The notes: generated by a model not told the origin, from the sequence alone. 34,231 bases of DNA from Stenotrophomonas sp. PS02298 (GCF_029959445.1 NZ_JASCOR010000031.1:1-34231); one strand, 5' to 3'. Positions 25,443 to 34,117 are shown, numbered from the stretch's first letter. A program made the numbers and translations.

Positions 25443-25982
25443 ATGCCCGCACTGCGCCCCTTCCTGGATAAAACCCCCACCCTCGGCGAGCGCGTCTATA
25501 TCGACGAAGCCTGCACCATCATCGGTGATGTGCAGATTGGCGATGATGCCTCGGTGTGGCCGGGCACCGTGATCCGCGGTGATGTGAATTACGTCCGCAT
25601 CGGTGCACGCACCAATGTGCAGGACGGCACCATCATCCATGTCAGCCACGAAAGTCCCTACAACAAGGGCGGCTACCCGACGCTGATCGGCGAAGGCGTC
25701 ACCGTCGGCCATGGCTGCATCATCCACGCCTGCACCATTGGTGATTACTGCCTGATCGGCATGGGTGCCTGCATCCTCGATGGTGCGGTGATCGAGACCA
25801 ATGCCTTCATCGCTGCCGGCGCGGTCATCGGGCCGGGCAAGCTGGTGCGCAGCGGCGAGTTGTGGGCTGGCAACCCGGCACGGCTGATGCGCCAGCTCAG
25901 CGAGAAGGACATCGAGGGCCTGCGCTACTCCGCCGATCACTACGTCAGGGTCAAGGACCAGTACCGCGGCATGCAGGGCTGA
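25443..25982 (+). CDS. Gamma-class carbonic anhydrase-like protein (YrdA/PaaY type)
   Basis: The 179-residue left-handed beta-helix protein has hexapeptide repeats (IGDVQIGDDASVWPGTVI, IGEGVTVGHGCIIHACTIG). The likely zinc ligands are H66 in IIHVSH, with H90 and H95 in VGHGCIIHAC. RGDVNYVRIGARTNVQDGT is the family signature. Many YrdA-type proteins have weak or unproven carbonic anhydrase activity, so the reaction is uncertain. The ATG at 25443 was chosen; a TTG 10 codons upstream is unlikely. Confidence 0.92.
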   Translation: MPALRPFLDKTPTLGERVYIDEACTIIGDVQIGDDASVWPGTVIRGDVNYVRIGARTNVQDGTIIHVSHESPYNKGGYPTLIGEGVTVGHGCIIHACTIGDYCLIGMGACILDGAVIETNAFIAAGAVIGPGKLVRSGELWAGNPARLMRQLSEKDIEGLRYSADHYVRVKDQYRGMQG

Positions 25983-26060
25983 GCGAGCAGGCATTGTCGG
26001 CAACCACCCTGCGGGTGCACACTGCCGGCCTTGGCGTGGGGACGCCTTCGAGGGTTTGAC

Positions 26061-26981
26061 ATGAAGTCGATGAAAAACGTGGCGCAGCGCCTGTTGGCGG
26101 CTGCGGCACTGCTGTGCGTGGTTTGCTTTTCCGCCTCCGCCCAGGACGCTGCCCAGCAAGAACAGGGCATGAGCGCGGAGCAGTTCGAGCAGTCGCTGCA
26201 GTTCCGCAGCGGGCAGATCGAGGTACCCGAGGCACGGGCCCACTTCAATTTGAATGACGAGTTCCGCTATCTGGACAAGGCTGACGCGCGCCGGGTGCTG
26301 GAAGACATGTGGGGCAATCCGCCCGATGACAGTGTGTTGGGCATGATCGTGCCGCGCAGTCCAGGCTTGAGCGAGCAGGACAGCTGGGCGGTGGTGGTGA
26401 CCTGGTCCGACGATGGCTACGTGTCCGACGAAGATGCCAGCAAGATCGACTACGCCGACCTGCTCAAGACCATGCAGGCCGAGACCCGCGACAGCAACCC
26501 GGAGCGCATCAAGGCCGGCTATGGCTCGCTCGACCTGGTGGGCTGGGCGGTGCCGCCCCGCTATGAGGCAGGCAGCAAGAAGCTCTACTGGGCACGCGAG
26601 CTGGCCTTCAACGACCAGCCCGATCACACCCTCAACTACGACATCCGCGTGCTCGGCCGGCACGGCTACCTGAGCTTGAATGCCGTCTCAGGAATGTCGG
26701 AACTGGCACTGGTACGCGAGGGCATGGACAAGCTGCTGCCAATGGCCGAGTTCGACCAGGGCGCACGTTATGCCGATCACAACCCCAGCACCGACAAGGT
26801 CGCCGCCTATGGCGTGGCTACCCTGATCGGCGGTGGCTTGGCGGCCAAAGCCGGGCTGTTTGCCAAGCTCGGCCTGCTGCTGGCCAAGTTCTGGAAACTG
26901 CTGCTGATCGGCATGCTGTTCCTCGGCGGTGCGATCAGGAAGCTGTTCGTGCGTGGCGACGACAACCGCACCGTGCGCTGA
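26061..26981 (+). CDS. DUF2167 family exported membrane-anchored protein
   Basis: The 306-residue protein has a signal peptide (about 1-26, ending FSASA-QD), a globular domain of about 200 residues and a C-terminal hydrophobic helix (about 270-295, FWKLLLIGMLFLGGAI). Family marks are FRYLDKADARRVLEDMWGNP, WAVVVTWSDDGYVSDEDA and GWAVPPRYEAGSKKLYWARE. The domain is of unknown function. A terminator follows, so it is probably separate from the downstream operon. The start at 26061 gives a proper signal peptide. Confidence 0.9.
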   Translation: MKSMKNVAQRLLAAAALLCVVCFSASAQDAAQQEQGMSAEQFEQSLQFRSGQIEVPEARAHFNLNDEFRYLDKADARRVLEDMWGNPPDDSVLGMIVPRSPGLSEQDSWAVVVTWSDDGYVSDEDASKIDYADLLKTMQAETRDSNPERIKAGYGSLDLVGWAVPPRYEAGSKKLYWARELAFNDQPDHTLNYDIRVLGRHGYLSLNAVSGMSELALVREGMDKLLPMAEFDQGARYADHNPSTDKVAAYGVATLIGGGLAAKAGLFAKLGLLLAKFWKLLLIGMLFLGGAIRKLFVRGDDNRTVR

Positions 26982-26991
26982 AACCCGCCCC

Positions 26992-27027
26992 ACCCGGCCT
27001 GCCGCTGCCAACGGCGGGCTGGGTTTT
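26992..27027 (+). terminator. Intrinsic terminator after the DUF2167 gene
   Basis: The stem ACCCGGCCTGCCG / CGGCGGGCTGGGT has 13 pairs, two of them G-U, with a seven-base loop, followed by TTTTCCT. It begins 11 bases after the stop codon and separates DUF2167 from the RDD-SpoIIM operon. Confidence 0.8.
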
Positions 27028-27164
27028 CCTGCTGCCGCCAGCTAAAGTCAGCATTCTGATAGGGACGTAGCAGAGACACGAATGCCACAGGCATCCGTCC
27101 GGGCTGGACTCCGGGCTTCCATCCGCCGCATGCAGGACCACCAGCAGGTGCTGGAGCCAAGGCA

Positions 27165-27860
27165 ATGAGCACAGCGCGGCCGATGCTGGACACCTATCGC
27201 GAGGTCATCACCCCCGAAGGCGTGCCGCTACACCTGCCCGCCGCAGGCCCGGTACCGCGTGCACTGGCCTGGCTGATCGACCTGTGCGTGCGCTTTGGCG
27301 TGCTGGCGGTGATGAGCCCATTGCTGTTCGCGCTGGGCGAATTCGGTAGCGGTCTTTATCTCGGGCTGATGTTCCTGATGTTCTGGGCCTACCCGATCGT
27401 GCTGGAGGTGTGGTTCGGCCGCACCTTGGGCAAAAAGGTGCTGGGCCTGCGCGTGGTCGCCCGCGACGGCGCACCGTTGGGCTGGATGGCGGCGATCGTG
27501 CGCAACCTGCTACGCACTGTCGACGCGCTGCCGTTTGGTTACGCGCTGGGCCTGGTCACCTGCCTGTTTGACGCGCATGGCCGTCGTCTGGGCGATCTGG
27601 TCGCCGGCTCGCTGGTAATCCATACCGTGCCACGTCCGGCCACGCCGCCAGCGCGCATCGATACCGCACTGCCACCACCGCTGCCCTTGCAGCCCAGCGA
27701 ACAGGCTGCCTTGATCGCCTTCGCCGACCGCGCGCCGGCACTTTCACCAGGCCGTCAGCGTGAGCTGGCCGACATCGCCAGCGAGCTGAGCCAGGAGCGC
27801 GGCCAGGCTGGCGTCGTGCGTTTGTATGCAATGGCCAACTGGTTGCTGGGGCGGCGATGA
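27165..27860 (+). CDS. RDD family membrane protein
   Basis: The 231-residue protein has an RDD domain. PRALAWLIDLCVRFGVLAVM starts the first helix with the conserved Arg and Asp, WFGRTLGKKVLGLRVV is the signature loop, and DAHGRRLGDLVAGSLVIHT closes it. A cytoplasmic tail of about 75 residues is rich in Pro and Ala. RDD proteins are poorly understood; some affect ion exchange. It is the first gene of a plus-strand operon and ends in an ATGA overlap with the SpoIIM-family gene. Confidence 0.93.
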   Translation: MSTARPMLDTYREVITPEGVPLHLPAAGPVPRALAWLIDLCVRFGVLAVMSPLLFALGEFGSGLYLGLMFLMFWAYPIVLEVWFGRTLGKKVLGLRVVARDGAPLGWMAAIVRNLLRTVDALPFGYALGLVTCLFDAHGRRLGDLVAGSLVIHTVPRPATPPARIDTALPPPLPLQPSEQAALIAFADRAPALSPGRQRELADIASELSQERGQAGVVRLYAMANWLLGRR

Positions 27861-28849
27861 AACAGGAACAGTTTGTCACCCGCTATCAGCACGAATGGCA
27901 GCAATTCGAGGACTGGCTGCAACGCCGTGGCGAACGCACGCGGAAGCAGCGGCCCAGCATCGACCCCGACGTGCTGGGCGATGAAACCATCCCACAGCGC
28001 TACCGCCGCCTCTGCCAGCAGCTGGCCTTGGCGCGCCGCCGTGGTTACAGCCCGCAGCTGGTGGAACAACTGCAGCAACTGATGCAGCGCGGCCACAACC
28101 TGCTGTACCGCACACCGGCACCGCGCTGGCAGCGTGCGCTTGAATTCCTGTTCGCCGATTTCCCAAGCACCGTACGCAGCCAGGCAGGCGCGATGTGGGT
28201 GGCGTGCGCACTGTTCGCGATCCCGCTGGTCGGCATCTTCGTGCTGCTGCAATACAAGCCTGAGCTGATCCACATGCTGATGGATCCACGCCAGCTGGCG
28301 AACATCGAAAAGATGTATGACCCGGCCGCCGACAATCTGGGCCGCGACAGCGGCACCGACTGGGCAATGTTCGGCCACTACATCATGAACAACATCAGCA
28401 TCGGCCTGCGCACCTTTGCCAGCGGACTATTGGCCGGCATCGGCACCATCCTCGTATTGCTGTTCAACGGCATCACCATTGGTGCGGTGGCCGGGCATCT
28501 GCAGCAGATCGGCTCGGGCGATCCGTTCTGGCGCTTTGTGGTCGGCCACGCGCCGTTCGAGCTGACCGCCATTGTGATTGCTGGCGGTGCCGGCCTGCAG
28601 CTTGGCCTGCGTCTGGTGGCACCAGGCCACAAACGCCGCATCGATGCACTGATCGAAGGCGGCGTGATTGGTGCACGGCTGTGCCTGGGCGTGGCCTTCA
28701 TGCTGCTGGTGGCTGCTTTCATCGAGGCGTTCTGGTCATCGATCGCGTGGGTGCCGATGTGGGGCAAGCTCGGCGTGTCTGCCGTGCTGTGGACGGCCGT
28801 GCTGTTGTGGCTGTGGCGCGGCGGACACGGAGGTGATCATGCGGATTGA
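27857..28849 (+). CDS. SpoIIM-family (stage II sporulation protein M-like) membrane protein
   Basis: The 330-residue protein has a charged N-terminal cytoplasmic part (about 1-110) and a C-terminal membrane domain of about five to six helices. Family marks are HYIMNNISIGLRTFASGLLA, LVLLFNGITIGAVAGHL, GHAPFELTAIVIAGGAGLQL and EAFWSS. In Bacillus SpoIIM helps peptidoglycan degradation during engulfment. This organism does not form spores, so the role must differ; an envelope function is inference. The start overlaps the RDD stop (ATGA), and the stop overlaps the next gene by 11 bases. Confidence 0.93.
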   Translation: MKQEQFVTRYQHEWQQFEDWLQRRGERTRKQRPSIDPDVLGDETIPQRYRRLCQQLALARRRGYSPQLVEQLQQLMQRGHNLLYRTPAPRWQRALEFLFADFPSTVRSQAGAMWVACALFAIPLVGIFVLLQYKPELIHMLMDPRQLANIEKMYDPAADNLGRDSGTDWAMFGHYIMNNISIGLRTFASGLLAGIGTILVLLFNGITIGAVAGHLQQIGSGDPFWRFVVGHAPFELTAIVIAGGAGLQLGLRLVAPGHKRRIDALIEGGVIGARLCLGVAFMLLVAAFIEAFWSSIAWVPMWGKLGVSAVLWTAVLLWLWRGGHGGDHAD

Positions 28850-30422
28850 TCAGCTCGATGTCGCACTGCGTGCGCGTTCGCAGTGGGAAGCGATGGAACT
28901 GGGCACCGCCCTGGTCCGCCGCCATGCCGGCGCAATCTGGAAGCCCTGGGTACTGCTGACACTGCCGGTGTTTGCGCTGCTCAACCTGCTTGGCTGGTGG
29001 CTGGACAACTTCTGGGTGTCCAGTTTCATCCTGTGGTGGCTCAAGCCCGCGTTCGAGCGCATCCCGCTGTACGTGATTTCGCGCGGCGCATTTGGTGCCG
29101 AGCCCACTACTGGCCAGACTCTGCGCGCGCAGTGGAACTGGGGGTGGCGCGGTGTCGGCGCCTATCTCGGCTGGCGTCGACTCAGCCCCGCCCGCTCACT
29201 GTTGATGCCGGTCGACCTGCTGGAAGGTGGCGACGCCAACCAGCGGCGCGGACGCCGGCATGCACTCGGCGGTGCCGCCTATGGTCACGCCACCCTGCTC
29301 ACCTGGGTGTGCTGGCATTTCGAGACCATGCTGCAATTTGCCGGTGTTGCCTTGATCTTCATGTTCGTACCGGTGGAGCTGCTGTCCGAATCACTGCGAG
29401 CAACGTGGGAACTGATCGGCCAAGACACCCCCGCGTGGGCGTGGATAGGTTTCAACCTGCTGGCATGGTTGGCGATGACGATGATCAGCCCGTTCTACAG
29501 CGGCGCCGGCTTTGGCCTCTACCTCAACCGTCGCACCCAGCTGGAAGCCTGGGATGTGGAGATCGCCTTCCGTCGCCTGCGCGAGCGACTGGCTGGGCTG
29601 GCGCCGATGCTGGTGTTGCTGCTGGCCGTATTCGCATTGCCATCGCTGCAGGCACGGGCGCAGGACAGCGCAGATACGCAGAACCACGGCAACCACAAGG
29701 ACGCTGCCGAGGCGCTGCCGGAATCAGCCGGCGCTGCAGCGACCACGCCGCAACAGCTGTTTGGCGCTGCACCCGCCGATACCGCCGGCTTCCGGCAGGC
29801 CGCGGCACGTGCCTATGAAGACCCACAACTTGGCGCCAAGCGCAGCGTCACCCGCTGGGTAAGGAAGGCATCGGACAAGAGGCCCGATACCGACGACAAC
29901 GACAAACCTGATCCCGGCCCGATCCTGGGCGCCATCGCCAAGTTCGCTGCGCTGATCAGCGAGAGCATCCTGTGGATTCTGCTCGGCGCGCTGTTGGTAG
30001 CACTCGCCCTGACCGCGCGTTGGTGGCTGCCTTGGTTCCGCGGCGACGGCCGTCGCAGCCGCGACGTGCAGGCACCAGCGCTGCAGGAAGCGCTGCAGCT
30101 GCCGGAAGTGCTGCCGCCGGACATCCTCGGCAGTGCGCGTCGGCTGTGGCGCGAAGGCAAGCCACGGCACGCACTGGCATTGCTTTACCGTGCCTCGGTG
30201 GAAGTGCTGGTCGAACGCAGCAATGTCGTGTTGCCACCGGGGGCCACCGAAGCGCAATGCCTGCGCGCATCGCGCAAGATGCCGCAGGAGGCTGACCGCA
30301 ACCTGTTCGCACGCATGGTGCGCTTCTGGCAGTACGCCGCTTATGCCGGCCGTCTGCCCAGCGATGAAGAGTTCGAGGCACTGATCAAGGAACTGCATCA
30401 GCAGTACGGGTGGCCGGCATGA
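28839..30422 (+). CDS. DUF4129-domain multi-pass membrane protein
   Basis: The 527-residue protein has about five N-terminal transmembrane helices (near 35-60, 60-80, 152-182, 200-228 and 252-270). A soluble, Ala/Asp-rich segment (about 271-365) follows, then another helix (about 366-396) and a C-terminal DUF4129 domain (about 430-520), with RRLWREGKPRHALALLYRAS and RFWQYAAYAGRLPSDEEFEA. DUF4129 is also the tail of TgpA-type transglutaminases, but no transglutaminase core is seen here. The ATG with GGAGGTG six bases upstream overlaps the SpoIIM stop; an in-frame extension to 28668 is rejected. Confidence 0.9.
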   Translation: MRIDQLDVALRARSQWEAMELGTALVRRHAGAIWKPWVLLTLPVFALLNLLGWWLDNFWVSSFILWWLKPAFERIPLYVISRGAFGAEPTTGQTLRAQWNWGWRGVGAYLGWRRLSPARSLLMPVDLLEGGDANQRRGRRHALGGAAYGHATLLTWVCWHFETMLQFAGVALIFMFVPVELLSESLRATWELIGQDTPAWAWIGFNLLAWLAMTMISPFYSGAGFGLYLNRRTQLEAWDVEIAFRRLRERLAGLAPMLVLLLAVFALPSLQARAQDSADTQNHGNHKDAAEALPESAGAAATTPQQLFGAAPADTAGFRQAAARAYEDPQLGAKRSVTRWVRKASDKRPDTDDNDKPDPGPILGAIAKFAALISESILWILLGALLVALALTARWWLPWFRGDGRRSRDVQAPALQEALQLPEVLPPDILGSARRLWREGKPRHALALLYRASVEVLVERSNVVLPPGATEAQCLRASRKMPQEADRNLFARMVRFWQYAAYAGRLPSDEEFEALIKELHQQYGWPA

Positions 30423-31567
30423 ATACCGCCCTGCGCAACACCCTGATCGTTGTACTGCTGTTGCTGACTGCTTTGGTCGCGCTCTGGTTCGTGCGCAGCT
30501 TTGAGAAGGCCAGCGAAGAAATCACCCTGCCCGCTTATGGCGAGCCTACATACAACGCGCTGTATGCACTTCGCGAAGCCCTGATCCGCGACGGCAGCAA
30601 GGCCGAAACCCGGCGCAAGCTCGACCTGCCCGCCATGCAACTGCAGCCCGGCGATACCGTGCTGATGCTCGACGACCCACGCCTGCTCACGCCGGCACAG
30701 GTCGAGGGCCTATTGGACTGGGTGCAGTTCGGCGGCCACCTGCTGCTACGCGCACCTGAAGCTGACGAAGACCTGGACGGCGATGACCAAGGCTTGCTGG
30801 AACGCCTTGGAGTGGTCACCAGCGAAGTCCCGGCGCGTTGCCAGATCTGGCAGGTCCCCGGCCAGGAATCCCACAACGAGTTCTGTAGCGGCAACCGCTT
30901 CACCCTCGCCGGGAAGGCCCGCGCCGAGCGCCGCTGGGCCGATGCAGACGACGATGGCACGCTGGCCTATGCGCGCCTGCGTTACGGCCTGGGCCGGGTG
31001 GATGTGCTGGGCGACATGGATTTCCTGCTCAATGGCAGCGGCGAACGCGACACCGGCCTGCGCGATATCCCGCACCGCGACCTGGCCCGCCTGGTGCTCG
31101 CACCCAACTACGGCAAGGGCACCACCCACCTGATCTATGCGATGGAGCTGCCATCGCTGTGGAAGTCACTGTTCCAGCGTGGTTGGCCGGTGTGGGTGCC
31201 GTTGCTGCTCGCCCTGCTGGCATGGCTGTGGATGCGCTGCCAGCGCTTCGGCGCGTTGCAGCCCTCGCCGCGCGAAGACCGCCGCTCGCTGTTGGAACAT
31301 GTGCGCGCCAGCGGCGAGCACCTGCACCGCTACCGCAAGTCACCGCTGTTGTACGACGCCGTGCGCCAAGCCTTCCTCACCCGTCTGCGTCGCCGCGTAC
31401 CGGTGGCCGCCGCATTGAGCGGCGACGCCCAGGCGCAGGCCATCGCCGATCACCTGCAGTGGCCCATCAGCCGCGTGCAGACCGCCTTGCAGATTCCCCC
31501 TTCGCAGGACGACATTGCCCTGCGCGACCGCATCCGCTTGCTCATCCAGATGAGAAACCAGCTATGA
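30419..31567 (+). CDS. DUF4350-domain membrane protein
   Basis: The 382-residue protein has an N-terminal helix (about 8-27) and an extracytoplasmic DUF4350 domain (about 35-240) resembling a GATase-like sensor fold: YGEPTYNALYALREALIRDG, VLMLDDPRLLTPAQVEGLLD and FGGHLLLRAPEA. A second helix (about 258-274) is followed by a cytoplasmic tail of about 100 residues containing HLHRYRKSPLLYDAVRQAFL. The start overlaps the preceding stop (ATGA), as does its own stop with moxR. The function is unknown; genes of this type sit beside moxR in many bacteria. Confidence 0.88.
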   Translation: MNTALRNTLIVVLLLLTALVALWFVRSFEKASEEITLPAYGEPTYNALYALREALIRDGSKAETRRKLDLPAMQLQPGDTVLMLDDPRLLTPAQVEGLLDWVQFGGHLLLRAPEADEDLDGDDQGLLERLGVVTSEVPARCQIWQVPGQESHNEFCSGNRFTLAGKARAERRWADADDDGTLAYARLRYGLGRVDVLGDMDFLLNGSGERDTGLRDIPHRDLARLVLAPNYGKGTTHLIYAMELPSLWKSLFQRGWPVWVPLLLALLAWLWMRCQRFGALQPSPREDRRSLLEHVRASGEHLHRYRKSPLLYDAVRQAFLTRLRRRVPVAAALSGDAQAQAIADHLQWPISRVQTALQIPPSQDDIALRDRIRLLIQMRNQL

Positions 31568-32595
31568 CCGACGAGTTCACTCCGCCTGCCCTCCCCGGCG
31601 ATGCACCCGCACCGACGCCCGCGCCTGCTCCCGCGCCGGTCAACACGGATCTGATTGAACGCGTCGAGCGCATCCGCGAAGCAGTAGGCCATGCCTTCAT
31701 CGGCCAGAGCGACGTGCTGGACCAGATCCTGATCGCCTTGCTGGCCGGTGGCCACGTGCTGATCGAAGGCGTGCCCGGGTTGGGCAAAACGCTGCTGGTG
31801 CGCGCCCTGGCACAGGCATTGGAACTGGACTACGCACGCGTGCAGTTCACCCCCGACCTGATGCCCAGCGACGTCAGCGGCCACGCGGTGTACGACCCCA
31901 AGACCGAGAGCTTCAAGATCCGTCGCGGCCCGGTGTTCACCAACCTGCTGCTGGCCGACGAAATCAACCGCGCCCCGGCCAAGACCCAGTCCGCGCTGCT
32001 GGAGGTGATGCAGGAAGGCCAGGTCACCATCGAAGGCAAGGGCTTCTCGCTGACTCCGCCGTTCCTGACCATGGCCACGCAGAACCCGGTTGAGCAGGAA
32101 GGCACCTATCCGCTGCCGGAAGCACAGCTGGACCGCTTCCTGCTGAAGGTGCTGATCGACTACCCACAGCTGGAAGACGAGAAGCAGATGGTGCAGGCCA
32201 TCACCACCGGCCGTACCGCCAGCGACTTCAACCTCAGCCAGGTGCCGCGCGTACTCAGCGGTGCCGATGTGGTGGAACTGCAGAAGGCGGTGGCTGCGAT
32301 CACCGTTGACCCGCAGGTGATCGATTACGCCGTGCGCATCGTCGCGGCAACCCGCAAGTGGCCGGGTATCGCCCTGGGCGCTGGCCCGCGCGGCAGCATC
32401 GCACTGGTGCGCGCCGCCCGCGCACAGGCCGTCCTGTCCGGCCGCGACTTCGTCACCCCTGACGACGTGCGTGAGATCGCCAAGCCGGCACTGCGTCACC
32501 GCATCGCGCTGGCCCCGGAACTGCAGATCGAAGGCCAATCCGCCGACGACGCCCTGACCGCCCTGCTCGCCAAGGTGGAGGCGCCGCGCAAGTGA
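31564..32595 (+). CDS. MoxR-family AAA+ ATPase
   Basis: The 343-residue cytoplasmic ATPase is a member of the MoxR family, chaperone-like proteins that help mature or activate partner complexes. An N-terminal Pro/Ala-rich tail (about 10-26) is followed by GQSDVLDQILIALLAGGHVL, Walker A GVPGLGKT (69-76), Walker B LLLADEIN (128-135), then ATQNPVEQEGTYPLPEAQLD as sensor and arginine-finger region. The C-terminal lid includes GPRGSIALVRAARAQA. It overlaps the DUF4350 stop by four bases. The stop TGA overlaps a GTG that opens a small frame through repeat DNA leading to DUF58. Confidence 0.96.
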   Translation: MTDEFTPPALPGDAPAPTPAPAPAPVNTDLIERVERIREAVGHAFIGQSDVLDQILIALLAGGHVLIEGVPGLGKTLLVRALAQALELDYARVQFTPDLMPSDVSGHAVYDPKTESFKIRRGPVFTNLLLADEINRAPAKTQSALLEVMQEGQVTIEGKGFSLTPPFLTMATQNPVEQEGTYPLPEAQLDRFLLKVLIDYPQLEDEKQMVQAITTGRTASDFNLSQVPRVLSGADVVELQKAVAAITVDPQVIDYAVRIVAATRKWPGIALGAGPRGSIALVRAARAQAVLSGRDFVTPDDVREIAKPALRHRIALAPELQIEGQSADDALTALLAKVEAPRK

Positions 32596-32819
32596 GCAAC
32601 GCGGCAAGAAGCGCCAGCATGCCAAACGAGGCCCCCGCCTCAGCCCCCTCCCTTGCGTGCGAAGCATGGAGTGAAGGGCTGGGAAGGGGTGCTTTCGCTT
32701 CTGCCCCCTCCCTTGCGCGCGCAGCGCGGAGGGGAGGGTTGGGGAGGGGTGCTTCGGTTCTTGCTGTTGCTCCACCACGCCAAACACCAGATCTCCAGAC
32801 AACCAGGCCCATGCAGTGA
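32592..32819 (+). other. Bridging 75-codon frame through repeat DNA between moxR and DUF58
   Basis: The frame begins with a GTG overlapping the moxR stop (GTGA) and ends with a TGA overlapping the DUF58 GTG start (GTGA). It encodes repeat-derived low-complexity residues (such as SAPSLACEAWSEGLGRGAF, with a second similar unit). It is unlikely to make a functional protein, but it keeps translation moving across the inserted 224 bases. AGTGAG occurs at both ends (32591-32596 and 32815-32820). Confidence 0.6.
32644..32751 (+). repeat. Two tandem CCCCTCCC/GGGGAGGG repeat units, 60-base period
   Basis: Two units at 32644-32691 and 32704-32751 start with the same GCCCCCTCCCTTGCG and end GGGAAGGGGTGCTTTCG / GGGGAGGGGTGCTTCGG. 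They are 60 bases apart and match the units at 13748 and 24459. They sit inside an operon, between moxR and DUF58. Confidence 0.85.
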
Positions 32820-34114
32820 GACCCGCCCCCTTATTGATCACCCTGCTGGTGCTCTGGGGCCTGCTAGGCCTGCCAGTCGCCCTGCACTACCTGCCCATGC
32901 AGGCATGGACCATCAGCGCTGCGGCAATTGCCCTGCTTGCCCTGATCGACCTCGCGTTGCTCTGGCGCAAGCCCAGCCCGCAGGTCCGGCGCGAACTCCC
33001 TGACTCCCTCGCCCTGGGTGTCGAACGGGAAACCTGGCTGCAGCTGGATTCCTACGGCAAGCAGCGCGTTGACGTATTCGACCTGCTGCCGGATGGCTGG
33101 AGCAGCAACGGCCTGCCACGCAGCCTGAAACTGGGCAAAGCCAGCGAAACCCGTTTCAGCTACCGTTTCACCCCGGCCAACCGCGGCACCTTCGTGTTTG
33201 ATGGTGTGCACCTGCGCCTGCATTCACCACTGCGTCTATGGCGGCAACAACGCACCGTCGGCACAGAGCAAACCGTGCGTGTTTACCCCAACTTCGCTCC
33301 ACTCACCCGCTTCGCCCTGCTCAGCGCGGAGATGGCATCACGACTGGTAGGTGCGCACCTGAAGCGCCGCCGTGGCGAAGGCACCGACTTTCACCAGATG
33401 CGCGAGTACCGCGTCGGCGACAGCCTGCGCCAGATTGACTGGAAGGCCACGTCACGTGCACGCAAACTGATCTCGCGTGAATACCAGGACGAAAAGAACC
33501 AGCAGCTGGTGATGCTGATCGACACCGGTCGGCGGATGATGGCCGACGAGGGCGGGTTGTCGCATTTCGACCACGTGCTCAATGCCTCACTGGTGGTGTC
33601 GTATCTGGCGTTGCGCCAGGGCGACGGCGTCGGCTTGTTCGCCAGCGGCGGTGACAGCCGCTGGGTCGCACCGAAGCGTGGCATGGGAGCGATCGACAGC
33701 CTGTTGCGCGCCAGCTATGACCTGCAGCCCAAGCCGGTAGCTACCGACTATCTCGCCGCAGCTACCGAATTGTCGCTGCGGCAATCACGGCGCAGCCTGG
33801 TGATGCTGGTCACCAACGTCCGCGATGAAGACATCGAAGATCTGTTGGCCGCCGTGCGCCTGCTGCAGAAGCGGCATCTGGTCTGCGTGGCCAGCCTGCG
33901 CGAACGCGAACTCGACCAGGCTTTGGCCCGCGATGTGGAAACCGTCCCCGAGGCAATACAGGCCGGCGCCATTGCCGCCTACCTGCAGCAACGCAGTGAT
34001 GCCCATGAAGCACTGCGCAGCCACCGGGTGATGGTGCTGGACGTCACCGCTGAAGAACTGCCTGCAGCCCTGGTTGAACGCTACCTCGCAGTAAAGCGCG
34101 ACGGCCTGCTGTAA
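32816..34114 (+). CDS. DUF58 domain membrane protein
   Basis: The 432-residue protein starts at GTG 32816, with two N-terminal transmembrane helices (about 5-25 and 32-50) followed by a beta-rich region and the DUF58 domain. The signature is GEGTDFHQMREYRVGDSLRQ followed by IDWKATSRARKLISRE. A von Willebrand A-like part begins QLVMLIDTGRRMM, where the usual metal-site serines (DxSxS) are replaced (DTGRR). DUF58 proteins pair with MoxR ATPases in many genomes. It is the last gene seen of the operon; more may follow outside the window. Confidence 0.93.
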   Translation: MRPAPLLITLLVLWGLLGLPVALHYLPMQAWTISAAAIALLALIDLALLWRKPSPQVRRELPDSLALGVERETWLQLDSYGKQRVDVFDLLPDGWSSNGLPRSLKLGKASETRFSYRFTPANRGTFVFDGVHLRLHSPLRLWRQQRTVGTEQTVRVYPNFAPLTRFALLSAEMASRLVGAHLKRRRGEGTDFHQMREYRVGDSLRQIDWKATSRARKLISREYQDEKNQQLVMLIDTGRRMMADEGGLSHFDHVLNASLVVSYLALRQGDGVGLFASGGDSRWVAPKRGMGAIDSLLRASYDLQPKPVATDYLAAATELSLRQSRRSLVMLVTNVRDEDIEDLLAAVRLLQKRHLVCVASLRERELDQALARDVETVPEAIQAGAIAAYLQQRSDAHEALRSHRVMVLDVTAEELPAALVERYLAVKRDGLL

Positions 34115-34117
34115 CCG

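Noticed and set aside
28668..28838. Longer start for the DUF4129 gene inside the SpoIIM-family gene
   Set aside because: The extension lies within SpoIIM coding sequence in another frame, while GGAGGTG precedes the ATG at 28839.
31450..32841. Minus-strand frame of 463 codons opposite moxR and the repeat insert
   Set aside because: It reads antisense to moxR and through repeats; no domain was recognised.
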